Part shown: one piece after another, positions 38,212 through 48,796 of the stretch
Position numbering within the stretch: position 1 is the stretch's first letter
Layout of the letters: the number at the start of each line of letters is the position of its first letter
NCBI GenBank assembly: GCA_023213395.1
Contig: CM041465.1
Coordinates: 201,755,741-201,819,740 of the forward strand
Source of the DNA: Cycas panzhihuaensis
Taxonomy: Eukaryota > Cycadophyta
Direction: 5' to 3'
Length of the DNA: 64,000 nt
The notes under the pieces: generated by a model
Told to the model about the DNA's origin: nothing
The model's database searches: none
Seen by the model: only the letters and a program-made list of their open reading frames with translations
Program-made: the position numbers and the translations under genes

Positions 38212-38781
38212 AAAATTTAAGGAACATCGTTCAGGACCAAGAGTCTGGTCCTCTGGACAACAGGTTGATGATAATTTAGTTGTATAGTGTGTTTTCTGTC
38301 CTTAGCTTTACCTTTTACTGTACTTGATGCCTGTATCTATTCCTTGCAGTAACTGCAACTATATTTGTATGCTTAGGCTTGTGTGAATGCCTAGTCATCT
38401 AGTACTTCACGCTGTTCTGGTCTATGGTTATGCCTAAAAGGGGGCATGCCGCCCCCTTTTGATGGCGTGAAACCAACATCGTTTTTCGAGAAGCGACTGA
38501 TTTCATTTTTCAATAGTCCAACCTTTGCTTTGAAAAGCAAATATAAATCAATGTCGGCCTTTATCGTGGGGTCTTCAATTTTATTGAAAATGACGATAAA
38601 GCAGGATATTAAGTGGAAGAAAACGACGACTTTTAAATATTTTGCTTTTGCACATACCGTAGAGAGCAATTAAACCTCTGGGACTTAAGTTGGTAATGTG
38701 ATTCTCTTGCATCTTGGCACAATTGGAGAGGATCTCGTGATATATAGAAGATTAGATATCTGGTGCATAAATGGAAAGTCG

Positions 38782-38812
<31 letters not shown>

Positions 38813-39505
38813 ATGCATGCTTATGTAATTAGTATGACAGATCATATATTGATTCTATTAAAGCTCTTTCTTGCATCCCTTTGTTCCTAAAGAAGGAAGA
38901 AATGTCATTTAAGTTAAATGCCTGGTTGCGAAAAGATGAGAACCCACAAAAGAAATAGGAGTGGGAAGAAGCTTGCATTAGGTGGCAAAGCATTATTTCA
39001 CCAACAGTCAAATTGGAATCATCTCATGAAAGATACCAAAAGTTGTAATGAAAGAGATTGGTAGGGGATAACATCGAGCTGATTGAGAAGACATGAAAAC
39101 TTCAGAAAAGTAAATCAGAGAGTGATTGGAAGAGTTGATATCCAAGGTTTTTACAATTTCAAGAAACTCAATGAAGATGATGTGAGGGGCTAGGATGAAA
39201 GCAAAAGTTCAAAAGAGGAAAGAAGTTGGTAGAAACATCAAATTTAATCAATGAACCATCAAGTCAAAAACCAACTATACTAGGGTTGAATTATTAAATC
39301 ACCACAATGTTGCATTTATTACTAGTCAAGTTTCCATTTGATAAGTAGCAAGGAAATTTCATTTAGCATTATGGTAAAGGGAAGGAGATCAACAAACTGT
39401 ACTAAGGGAAATCTCTATGGAGGATATCTAGAAAGTCTATTGGCTGGCTATGTCAATTTCAGCATTTTGAGATCTTGTCAAAGTAAAGTTTGTTATGTTG
39501 AGAAT
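38212..39505. other. Intron-like or intergenic sequence, no exon recognised
   Basis: Contains a perfect GC-rich palindrome (38436-38460), a 75-codon open frame at 38446-38673 without family resemblance, and a (CT)n tract at 38785-38812. If the methyltransferase gene is real this lies in its first intron. 38861-39340 is purine-rich but stop-dense. Confidence 0.4.
38436..38460. repeat. Perfect hairpin, 10-bp arms
   Basis: AAAAGGGGGC and GCCCCCTTTT with a 5-base spacer (ATGCC). Confidence 0.95.
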
Positions 39506-39607
39506 TCTATGTCGATGTTTCTACGACAAAGTTTTTGTGTTGGGGTTTCTATGTCAATGTCTGTATGTTGAAGTTTTTGTGTCAAGGTTCTTATGTCAAA
39601 GTTTTGG
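39506..39607 (+). repeat. 42-bp tandem repeat, 2.4 copies
   Basis: 39506-39547, 39548-39589 and a partial copy to 39607, each starting tctatgtc or a near variant and containing aagtttttgtgt. Divergence between copies is moderate. It lies upstream of a gypsy LTR end and may be part of that LTR. Confidence 0.8.
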
Positions 39608-40409
39608 TCTATTAGCGGCTATGCTACATTGATGTCATCCATTTATGTTAGAGTTCGTCGATGTCAACCTTTTGGCTATTGGTGAAGGCCAACATAGCCA
39701 ATAGTTGACATAGACTTAGTCTACATCTAACAGAGTTTTGGGACATTATGAAGTTAGTTTCATAATTGTTTTTGTAACCGTCTGTGTTAACCAATGGCAT
39801 AAGTAGTTGCAGGTTGTATTGTACTACAATTCCACGTACTTTGATAGCTTAAGTTTGGACTTGTGTTAATATTTGGATGTAAGCATTGCATATCCTGTCC
39901 AACGTAATTGGTGACACCAACTACATTGGCTAGAGTAATTTTGTTAATAATAAAGAGAAATTGGTGAACAAAATCTTGTTACAATGCTTGGTTGCTCTTG
40001 TTAATTCTATGATGCCATGATGTGATGAATATTTATGTTATTAACAAATTAGTGTCCAACATTTGGTTTCGTTGCCTTTGAATTTGGCATCTATCTTGCA
40101 AAAATCTGTCAAGACTACAACAATTTGAAGATGAGCCCTCAAGGTTGAGATAACAAATGGGGCAGGAGGAATGATGGATAGAGATGATGCATGATGAATC
40201 AAGGTGGGCAAGATATGATCACTAGAGTAGAAACCACTTAGAATTCATTCGAAGACTTCATTATTTCTAGAAAATTGGAAGAAAAAATTTGAAGACCAGG
40301 AAGCATTAGTACCTATTACTCATTACAAAACAAAACATAGGGAAAGAAACTCGATTGAAAATGCATTGGAAGAACTAGAGAAGAAGATTGAGTCTCTATC
40401 GTTCAAGGA
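39608..40409 (+). mobile_element. Gypsy P: LTR end, primer site and gag start
   Basis: 40055-40061 ends ...CCAACA, followed by 40064-40076 TGGTTTCGTTGCC, close to the TGG-GCCGTTGCC primer site of Athila/Tat-type gypsy elements. About 180 bases on begins a charged, coiled-coil-like reading (KKFEDQEALVP, then ERNSIENALEELEKKIESL) that looks like a gag N-terminus. It stops where the copia C LTR begins at 40410. The LTR start is not defined. Confidence 0.5.
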
Positions 40410-40839
40410 TGTTAAGAAACATGAATGAATGCATACATGTTTACACACTGCAAAATCTTTACCATACACAATAAGCAAACAATATAAACAAAGAACAATT
40501 GCACAATACACAGGATATATGTGAGAAACCCTTTTGGGAAAAAACCCACCACAAAAGATCTATTGATCACATTGATTCCAATTGAGATGAATATACAATG
40601 GACTTCGAGATATTTATAATTCTTTAAGAGGTGTCAACCATTAAAGGTTGTGACCTTCCTAATAACTCACATCTTTTCTTTAATCATATAATTAAACCAC
40701 ATATTAATATTAACAAGTGGCTTAATAATTAATTGCCACATTAACATCTCCCTTTAATGTGAATGTGGGGAATCTGCAACAATTTAGTTATCACAAAGGC
40801 TAGACTATCCTTCTGCTTTATCCTTGTTGATACATTCCC
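40410..40839 (-). mobile_element. Copia C: 3' LTR, polypurine tract and 90 bp of interior
   Basis: TGTTAAGAAAC at 40410 and ATTAACA ending at 40746 give matching inverted ends for a 337-bp LTR. Immediately right, 40747-40756 (tctccctttaa) is AAAGGGAGA on the minus strand, a polypurine tract, so this is the 3' LTR of a minus-strand element. The interior is cut at 40839 by copia A. The rest of C was not located. Confidence 0.65.
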
Positions 40840-41020
40840 TGTTAGAATAAGTAATGTCTTATCCTTTTGTTATAATGTAACCTTAGTATAAGTTATGTCA
40901 TTAATTAACTCTAAATTAGGGTAACCATTAATGACCCCTTGTATATAAATACATGATGCAGTTCTCAAGAATAATACAATTCTTTGTTCTCCTCTCTTCC
41001 ATTTGTTCTCTGCTCTAACA
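40840..41020 (+). mobile_element. 5' LTR of copia A, only 181 bp
   Basis: TGTTAGAATAAG at the left and GCTCTAACA at the right give TGTTAGA/TCTAACA inverted ends. The primer site follows directly. A TATA box (TATATAAAT, 40942-40950) lies within it. LTRs this short are unusual for an element with a full gag-pol region. Confidence 0.8.
40942..40950 (+). promoter_or_regulatory. TATA box of the copia A LTR
   Basis: TATATAAAT about 70 bases before the LTR end; position suits the U3 promoter. Confidence 0.6.
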
Positions 41021-41032
41021 TGGTATTAGAGC
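41021..41032 (+). other. Primer-binding site of copia A
   Basis: TGGTATTAGAGC, one change from the initiator-Met primer site and contiguous with the LTR end. Confidence 0.85.
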
Positions 41033-41040
41033 GAGGTTAG

Positions 41041-41595
41041 TGTTGAAAAGGCCAAAGGATTAGAATGCCTAAGACCAATAAAATCCAAGATCATGAAGAT
41101 GGTTCACTCTAGTTCCAGAAAACATAAGAGCAAAACTAAAAGATAAGCAAGACCAAGATCAAAGGAGCAAGATGATACCAAAGTATGAGGAGAAGGAATC
41201 AATCCTACTCCAAAGAATACCAATTGATTAGCAAACTGATAGCATAACATTATACTCCAACTCTACATATGAGACATGAGGAGAGGTCTCAATACATAGA
41301 GAAACTAAGGTTACCTAACAATGTTGGATGTTTGACAAGTGGCAAACATCCAAGCTACATGCAATGCATGTCTTGCATGTCATGCATGAAGGACATGTGT
41401 CCTTTTAGATTCTCAAGTGAGCAAAGATGCATGAGGGTCCATTTGACCCTTTAGTTACAATGTTATGTCACTAGGAGGAATGTGGGTGTGCACTTTATCA
41501 CTTAAGTGATAAGTCACCCCATAAAGTACAAAATAATGAATGAAAGAACAAAGTGAATAAAGTACATACTTAACATGTAAACATAAGGTTTAACA
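41041..41595 (-). repeat. 3' LTR of copia K
   Basis: TGTTGAAAAGG to GGTTTAACA. It contains the repeated phrase catgcaatgcatgtcttgcatgtcatgcatg near 41360-41390, present in both copies. Confidence 0.95.
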
Positions 41596-42377
41596 CCCCA
41601 CTTTATTGTTTACAATGTTAAGTTGGACGCCAAGACCATCTCTGAATTTTACAAATTTTTCTCTACCAAAAGGCTTGGTAAAGATATCTGTTGTCTGCTC
41701 CTCTGTAAGTGCAGATCGGAGGTTGATCTCACCATTCTGCACATGCTCTCTGATGAAGTGATGATGAACCTCGATGTGTTTGGTCCGTGCATGAAAGACT
41801 GGATTCTTGGCCAATTTGAGTACACTCTGATTGTCACAATATATCCAGTAGGGTGATTTTGTTCAAGTCCAAGCTCTTCAAGAATCTGTTGTAGCCAGTT
41901 AGCCTCACAAGCTGCGCTGACAACAACTTTGTACTCTGCTTCAGTGAAGGACAAGGTAGCAATGGGTTGCTTCTTGCAACTCCACGAAACAACTCCTGAA
42001 CCAAGGGTAAAGCAATAAGCCAAGGTGGATCTCCAGCTATCTTGACAACCTGCCCAATCAGAATCTGAGAACCCTTCGAAGATGGAGTCCTTATAATGTA
42101 CATACTGAAGGCCATGTTGCAAAGTTCCTTTGATGTATTTAAGTATGCGTTTTGTTGCATTCTACTGTTTCTGATTGGTTTGAGAGATGTATCTGGAACA
42201 AATCCCAACTGCAAATGAAATGTCCGGTCGAGTGTTGGTAAGATAAATGAGACTACCAATCAACTGCCGATAAAGAGTGGGATCTGCAGGTTCAGCTTCC
42301 TCATTAAGAGTAAGCTTTGTTCCATTCTCCATAGGCATTGGTGCTGGTTTGTAGTCATGCATCCTGAATTGCTGCAA
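41596..42377 (-). pseudogene. Copia K RNase H
   Basis: Overlapping frames give NGTKLTLNEEAEPADPTLYRQ and SLIYLTNTRPDISFAVGI (RT/RNase H junction, 42377-42200), YCFTLGSGVVSWSCKKQPIA with LSFTEAEYK (42020-41930; the family has LSSTEAEY), and the end PVFHARTKHIEVHHHFIRE, then TDIFTKPFGREKF. The stop lies near the polypurine region by the LTR. Frame changes near 42150 and 41830 prevent a continuous product. Confidence 0.9.
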
Positions 42378-43796
42378 AATGTCCTAAGAATATTTGGCTT
42401 GGGATATAAAGATAGAGCCTGGCTGTTGCCATACCTCAAAGCCTAGAAAATAATGTAGATGTCCAAGATCTGTCATCTCGAAAGTTCTCTTCAAATCATC
42501 CTGGAGAATCTATATCATCTTAGTGTCATTACCAGTGATCACTAAGTCATCAACATACAAGACAATAAAGATAGCATGGTCTTTCTGAACTTTGATGTAT
42601 AGGTTAGGGTCTGATGTGGATCGATGAAAACCATGTCTCAAAAAATAATCATCGATTTTGGAGTACCATGTATGAGGAGCTTGTTTCAAGCCATACAAAG
42701 CCTTTTTCAGGCGACAAATCAAGTGCTCCTTGCCTTGTACTTTGTAATTAGGAGGTTGTTCCAAATATACCTCCTCCTGAAGATCGCCATTGAAAAAGGT
42801 ACTCTTCACGTCCATTTGATATGCTGGCCATTTGCATTGAGCCGCTAAGGCCAAGATGAGTCTGATGGTGTTCATATTGGCAACAGGTGCAAAAGTTTCG
42901 TCATAGTCTATGCCTTCTTTTTGTTTGAAACCCTTCGCAACAAGTCGGGCCTTTTGGCACTTGAGTGTACCATCAGAATGGAATTTGGTCTTGTAGACCC
43001 ATTTGCAATTGATTGCTTGTTTATGCTTAGGCAATTCTACCAAATTCCATGTTCCATTCTTTTCAATAGAATGGATTTCTTCATCCATAGCAGCTTTCCG
43101 ATTGTCATTTTGCGATACCTCCTCAAAGGTGGAGGGCTCATCAACACAAAACACATCAGCCATAAGTGCATAATTGGTTTGCCGCCTATATTTTGATGGA
43201 CGTTTTCCTTCAATAATCTGGTCGTCTTGAACAGTTTGTGTAAACCATTTTGGAAATTTTTTAACTGATGTGATTTGAAGCTCAATGTCTTCTGGTCTGA
43301 GTGATGGATCAAAAGAAGATGTGCTAGGATCAAGTGGAGTAGTATCTAATGATCTAGACGGTCCAACTGGTGTAGATGATGTACATGATGTGGAAGATTG
43401 AGAGGGAAGGAAAAACTCAACAATCTTTTTACCTTTATCAAGAGGAGGTTGGATGGATGCAGATTCCAACTCCTTATGCTCTTCTTCAGGAAAGATTACA
43501 TCTCTTGAGAGATGCATTTTCTTCCGAATAGGATCATACAACTTGTAAGCTTTACTATGAGTGGCATAGCCTACAAAGATGCATTTTAGACTATGTTTGT
43601 CTAACTTAGATCTTTGTTGATTGGGGATGTGCATATATGCAGTACACCCAAATGTCCTTATGTGACTGATGGTAGGCTTTTTACCAGACCAAGCTTCTTT
43701 TGGTGTGATGTCAGTGACTGCTGAAATAGGACTCTGATTTGCCACATAAGCTGCTGTGTGGAATGTTTCTGCCCACTTGTGTGAGTCCTTTTGCAT
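42378..43796 (-). pseudogene. Copia K integrase C-terminus and reverse transcriptase, 428-codon open stretch
   Basis: The frame 43796-42510 is open. It starts in the integrase tail (WAETFHTAAYVANQSP, TPKEAWSGKKP, RTFGCTAYMHIP, KCIFVGYATHSKAYKLYDP), passes a Ser/Pro-rich linker, then RT: NGTWNLVELPKHKQAINCKW, LVAKGFKQKEGIDYDETFAP, the QMDVKSTFFNGDL block (family has KTAFLNGDL) and CRLKKALYGLKQAPHTWY, ending at the YVDDLVITGND catalytic block near 42557. RT is the enzyme that copies element RNA to DNA. It is the longest intact transposon frame in the window, but RNase H and the upstream integrase are out of frame. Confidence 0.93.
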
Positions 43797-44404
43797 GCAT
43801 CATAGCTTTGGCTTTGTTTGCCAAAGTTATATTCATACGTTCAGAGACTCTGTTTTGTTGAGGAGTATGAGGAATAGTGAGCTGTCTCTGAATGCCATTA
43901 TCCTTGCGGAATTGGGTGAACTTTTTTGAAGTGAATTCACCTCCATTATCTGACCTTAGAATTTTGATTATATAGCCAGATTTATTCTCTACTTCAAGCT
44001 AGAATTCCTTGAACTTCTAGAATGCTTTAGACTTCTGTTTGAGGAAGTAAACCCAAACTTTGTGAGAGAAATCATCTATGAAGGAGATGTAATACAATGC
44101 TCCTCCAAAAGATGTTGTGGACATAGGTCCACATAAATCAGAATGTATCAACTGCAAAAGAATATGATGCACACCATGCTTTGCCTTTAGGAAACAACAA
44201 TCTATGTTGTGTCCCCATTATACAAGCTTCACAAAGGCATTTTGAACCATATAGTTTTGGAAGTCCATGCACCATGTTCTTGTTTATCATCAACTTGATA
44301 TTGTCTAAACTCAAGTGGCTTAGATGATGATGCCAAAGTTGCATCTTTGTTGATGATCGCATGACAGAGTGAGCAAAATCAAGAGTTATTTTATTTGCAT
44401 CCAA
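43797..44404 (-). pseudogene. Copia K pre-integrase and integrase core
   Basis: 44404-44138 gives MQLWHHHLSHLSLDNIKL and [13 protein letters not shown], the HHCC zinc-binding region. The catalytic core follows to 43797 with [19 protein letters not shown] and LRSDNGGEFTSKKF blocks in the minus-strand reading and the QRQLTIPHTPQQNRVSERM block near 43860. A frameshift and stop separate it from the longer frame to its left. Confidence 0.85.
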
Positions 44405-44479
44405 CTTATAAAGGCCATGGTCTTCATGACCAATGGCTACAACCTGATCATGCTTGTCACTGATGACAAATTTCCCATT

Positions 44480-45091
44480 TTAAAACAAAATGCTCATCTG
44501 TTGCTTGTCTAATTGGCTAACATATAGCAAACTCTTCTCTATGGAAGGAATGTAGTAAGCATCACCATTGGGAAATGTTGAAGAAGGATTTGAAGAAGAA
44601 TGAAATGAGGCAACTTTGCCTATACCAGAAATCTGCACTGATTCATTGTTGTCAAAAGTTACTGATTTACCATTTCCTTCTTTGATGTCATAAAGAAGTT
44701 CTTCACTTCTAGTCATGTGACGTGATGCCTCCGAGTCGATGATCCAAGTTTGATCAACATCTAAACTGTGATAAGCACAAAGTAGCTTATTCTCTTATGT
44801 AAATTGACTTGTGTGGCATTGATTGCTACCTCTAAAACCCCCCCTTCCTCTTTGACCTCCTCGATATGTACCTCGATTTGGTCGAGGGGGATAGTGCTGT
44901 TGTTGTTGTTGAAATCGCTGCTACTGTTGAAATTGTTGACGAGGCTGCTGTTGTCTCTGATGTGGCTGCTGTTGATGTGTACACTGAAGGTCGGTTTTCT
45001 TCTTTCGACAATCAGGAGCTATGTGGCCAACCTTGCCATAGTAATGACAAATAACATTGGCTTTTGAGGTGCCAATGTTCATATTCCCAAA
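44480..45091 (-). pseudogene. Copia K nucleocapsid knuckle and protease
   Basis: 45049-45002 reads CHYYGKVGHIAPDC, a CCHC knuckle whose second Cys is now Tyr, followed by a Gln-rich stretch and an Arg-Gly-rich stretch. 44746-44717 gives WIIDSEASRHMT, the aspartic protease motif DSGAS with Gly replaced by Glu. Protease continues to 44480 with SIEKSLLYVSQL. Both motif changes would inactivate the product. Confidence 0.88.
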
Positions 45092-45771
45092 CTATTTTGT
45101 AAGTGAAGGTTTGGGAGTTTGCTTGGCCTTCAACTTGGCTGTGAAAGCTCTTGAAGTAGATGCACTATCATCATTTTCTTTTGCATAAATTTGTTCCTCT
45201 TGAAGTAATAAACTCTCTAGTTGATTGAAGGACATGCCAGAAAGAGAGCCATCTCGTGTGACAGATGAGATAAAGCCATTGAAATCTTTAGGCAAAGCTC
45301 GAATGGTGGTGGTTACAAGCTCATCGCTAGAAGAAGGTTTGTATAAAGTATTCAATTCATTGCAAATTTCTTTAATAGAAGCAAGAAATGCCGACATAGG
45401 CTGTACATACTTTATAGAATAAAGTTTTACTTTCACCAATAATATGCGACCTTCATCTCACCTTCATACAAGGAGGACAAAATGTCCCAAGCTTCCTTAG
45501 ATGTTTCAGCATTTGAAATATTTTGATCAACATTCACATCAATAACCATATGTAAAAATGCCAAAGCTATTTCATCCTTGGTTTCTCAAGTGGCAACATA
45601 ATTAGCATCAAGATCAACAACAACACCATCAATCTCCATAGGTTCAGGTAAAGGAATTCTGCCTGAAACATAGCCCCAATGTTCATTCATCTTTAAGAGG
45701 TTTTGTGTTTGCCTCTTCCAATCTTGATAATTCTCTTGACCTGTCAACTTGATTGTGCATGCATTACGCAT
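45092..45771 (-). pseudogene. Copia K gag
   Basis: The probable start ATG at 45771 leads MRNACTIKLTGQENYQDWKR, the family pattern of 'kLxGxNYxxWkxxm' at the gag N-terminus. A stop at 45588 and a frameshift near 45440 follow. 45439-45092 continues as SAFLASIKEICNELNTLY, ALPKDFNGFISSVTRDG and MSFNQLESLLLQEEQIY, typical of copia capsid. Confidence 0.88.
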
Positions 45772-48227
45772 GTTTAAGTTGTAAAGAGCTTGAAGCTAGC
45801 AGATGACTTGGAAACTCAATGCTTTAATCGCTTAAGTTCCACCTTCTAACAAAACCAACAGTCCTAATTTTACTAGAAGATCCAACAACTGAATGGAGTG
45901 ATGAGGGGTGGAGGACTAGGCAAAAGAGTTGGTCCAACACTGATCTATAGAAGAGATCCAACAGTTGACCAAGCCAAATCTAGGACAAGGTAGGTAGGGT
46001 TGATCTGCATGGACGTACCATGCTTTCCCTGGGATTCATAGCCCCAATGACACCCTTTTCGAACCTCCTTTCCCTCAAGCAACCTTAATTGTCGTGCACT
46101 GACCGTATGGTCGGTTGGTCCCCTAGGGAATGCACCAAGCTTAAGGTTATTTCAGAGGCAAGGTTTGAACCTTTTTTGGGCCTCTCCCACTTGATTTTAA
46201 AGTTCACTTTTAGAAGATTGAAGTGGACTTTAGAGTAAATTTTACTTGGATGATGTAGATACTTGATTAATATTTACAATGATAAATAGCTTCAAAGAGA
46301 AGCAACCAAGTACATCACAATGAATACTTTGAGTGTTTTACAAGAGCACTTTAGTGTGAAATAGTGCTATCAAATCCAAGTAAAAGAAAGTGCTTGAGTA
46401 CAATGTGAAAATGTAAGCGCTTTGAAGAAGATGCTAAGTGCTTTAATAAAAAACGAGTAAAGTCTTGTGTTAAAAATGCAAGTGGGTTCCTTTTAATACT
46501 TGAAAAATAGAGGAAGATCACTTGCAAAAACTGAAGACGCTAAGCACCAAGTGTTGGGACTTTAAAATAGTCCCAACGATCAACAAAAGTGAGTGATTTT
46601 ATTAAGAAACAAGTCTCCTTGAGCCCTTTTTGAGACTAAGGGAAGTAGGTCACCATGTAAGGTGCCTTAAAAAAAGTGTTGAAATAGTGATGAGGATCAC
46701 TTTAACAAGGTCACAATACTTTAAAAATCACTCTTTTCAATGTCTTTTAACTTAAATAAGGCAAAAATGCCAAAAAACAAAGGTTGAAATTTAACATTTT
46801 TTTGCAACTTTGAGCAGCAAGAACACCACACAGGGAATCTTGATTGAGGACTTAAACCAAGAAATTTTAATCTCCAAAGATGAGTAACTGTTTTAGCTTT
46901 AGTGATTTGATGAAATCACTAAGTACAATGAAGATTTTAAACTCCAAGAAAACAAAATAAGTTGATTTTTTCCTTAGAAGATTTAAGCCAAAAAAGTCCC
47001 AAATAACTAAAAAGGCTTTAAAAAGGAAAAAATATTACTTTTTAATGTGAAAGATACTTGAAAAATGCTAGATTCAGTCCCTATTGCCACAAAAGTGAAG
47101 CTAATATGGTCACCAACTAAAAAATCACTTGAAAAAATATTAATTTTTACTTAAAAAGGTGGTTTTTAGTGATTAAGAGGTTGACTATAGTTACTAAACT
47201 TTATCAAAAGATGGATATACTTAGGAATATTCTAAAGAACATAACATAAAATATATTTTGCAATGTCCAAACTTGAAATATTTGAAAAAATTCAAATTTT
47301 TGAGTCACGGCGTGACTCTGGCGGCTCGGATGGCTTCCATGGACACGCAGATGATGAGAACAGTGTATAGAGACCTCTGTTTGTGCTGAAAATTCAGGAG
47401 GAGGGGGGCCCAGATGGTAGTCAGCTCCCTCTCAAATCTTGTGGCTTTTCATCAATCGTGCAGAGAGTTGTAAGTTAGTGAAGCTATGGCTAGTTGCACG
47501 GCCTTGAGAAGGTAAAACTAGAGTCGTACGACTGTCAAGGATTTAAAGCCCTCATATTAATCACTGAAACTCTTCACTGAAGTCTTCTACAACTGCATGC
47601 GGGGTCAGTATGTGGACAACCAGTCTATTGTGATAAAAAAGAGCGAAAAATAGTAATTTTTTGAGGTAAGTTTCACTAAAAATAGTGAGGAATTCGCCCA
47701 ACACTGAGAAATATTTGATGCAGGTCAATTACATGTCATAGACAATAACTATTGGATTGATTTACAGTCCAGACAAGCTAAATAAAATCATCACCAAAGA
47801 TTTTGAATTTTTTTAGTGGGGTTTGAGGGCTGAAAATGGCCCAGAATTTATCCACAACCTGCAAGAAGTTTGAACTTTGAAATAACCTCAGTCAATGAGA
47901 TTTAAACACCAACATAATACTCTAACACTTTGATTTGGAAGAAGAACCAGCTAAAAAAATCAATCTTTAGTGAAAAAATACAAGAAAACTTGAGTAGATT
48001 AGCTCAAAACTCTTGAAGAAGATCTGAAAAAAAAAAAAAATTCAGAACTGAGTATGATGAGCTCCAACCACTAAAACTGCTCCAGAAATATCTTTGATTT
48101 GCAGTGGTTTGCTTAAACAAACCTTGGATAGCCTTCAGAGAGTGAAGGTCGTCACCAAGGGTTTGTAAAACCCACTCTAAGTCCCCCTTGAAGAAGAAAT
48201 CAGAACAGAGGGAACTAGTCTCTTCTA
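45772..48227 (-). other. 2.45-kb untranslated leader of copia K
   Basis: Between the primer site and gag. There is no coding homology; it holds one 17-base palindrome (47302-47318) and a G+C-richer patch at 46010-46140 with repeated 'gtcggttggtc'-type words. It is several times longer than the few hundred bases usual for copia leaders. Confidence 0.7.
47302..47318. repeat. Perfect palindrome in the copia K leader
   Basis: GAGTCACG-G-CGTGACTC; includes the bZIP-type core TGAGTCA at 47301-47307. Confidence 0.9.
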
Positions 48228-48239
48228 GCTCTGATACCA
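48228..48239 (-). other. Primer-binding site of copia K
   Basis: Plus GCTCTGATACCA, the complete initiator-Met primer site on the minus strand, two bases from the LTR. Confidence 0.93.
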
Positions 48240-48241
48240 AA

Positions 48242-48796
48242 TGTTGAAAAGGCCAAAGGATTAGAATACTCAAGACCAATAAAATCCAAGATCATGAAGA
48301 TAGTTCACTCTAGTTCTAGAAAGCATAAGAGCAAAACTAAAAGATAAGCAAGACCAAAATCAAAGGAGCAAGATGATACCGAAGTATGAGGAGAAGGAAT
48401 TAGTCCTACTCCAAAGAATACCAATTGATTAGCAAACTGATAGCATAACATTATACTCCAACTCTACATATGAGACATGAGGAGAGGTCTCGATATATAG
48501 AGAAACTGAGGTTACCTAAGAACGTCGGATGTTTGACAAGTGGCAAACATCCAAGCTACATGCAATGCATGTCTTGCATGTCATGCATGAAGGACATGTG
48601 TCCTTTTAGGTTCTCAAGTGAGCAAAGATGCATGAGGGTCCATTTGACCCTTTAGTTACGATGTTATGTCACTAGGAGGAATGTGGGTGTGCACTTTATC
48701 ACTTAAGTGATAAGTCACCCCATAAAGTACAAAATAATGAATGAAAGAATAAAGTGAATAAAGTACATAGTTAACATGTAAACATAAGGTTTAACA
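48242..48796 (-). repeat. 5' LTR of copia K
   Basis: Same length and ends as 41041-41595; see the element entry for divergence. Confidence 0.95.

Larger units (their letters stand above)
41041..48796 (-). mobile_element. Ty1/copia element K, full-length, comparatively young
   Basis: LTRs of 555 bp (41041-41595 and 48242-48796) are bounded by a perfect target duplication GTTAG (41036-41040 and 48797-48801). The primer site is exact (minus TGGTATCAGAGC, 48228-48239). By eye the LTRs differ at about 20 positions, nearly all transitions, or about 3.6%. The interior reads copia gag to RNase H on the minus strand with few stops. It is inserted in the leader of copia A, eight bases after A's primer site. 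Confidence 0.95.

Noticed and set aside
39001-41020. Second exon of the methyltransferase-like gene
   Set aside because: No frame matching the expected PLFxDP-type continuation with flanking AG acceptor was found here or elsewhere downstream.
44804-45067. Plus-strand frames of 62-87 codons
   Set aside because: Opposite-strand shadows of the Gln-rich region of copia K.
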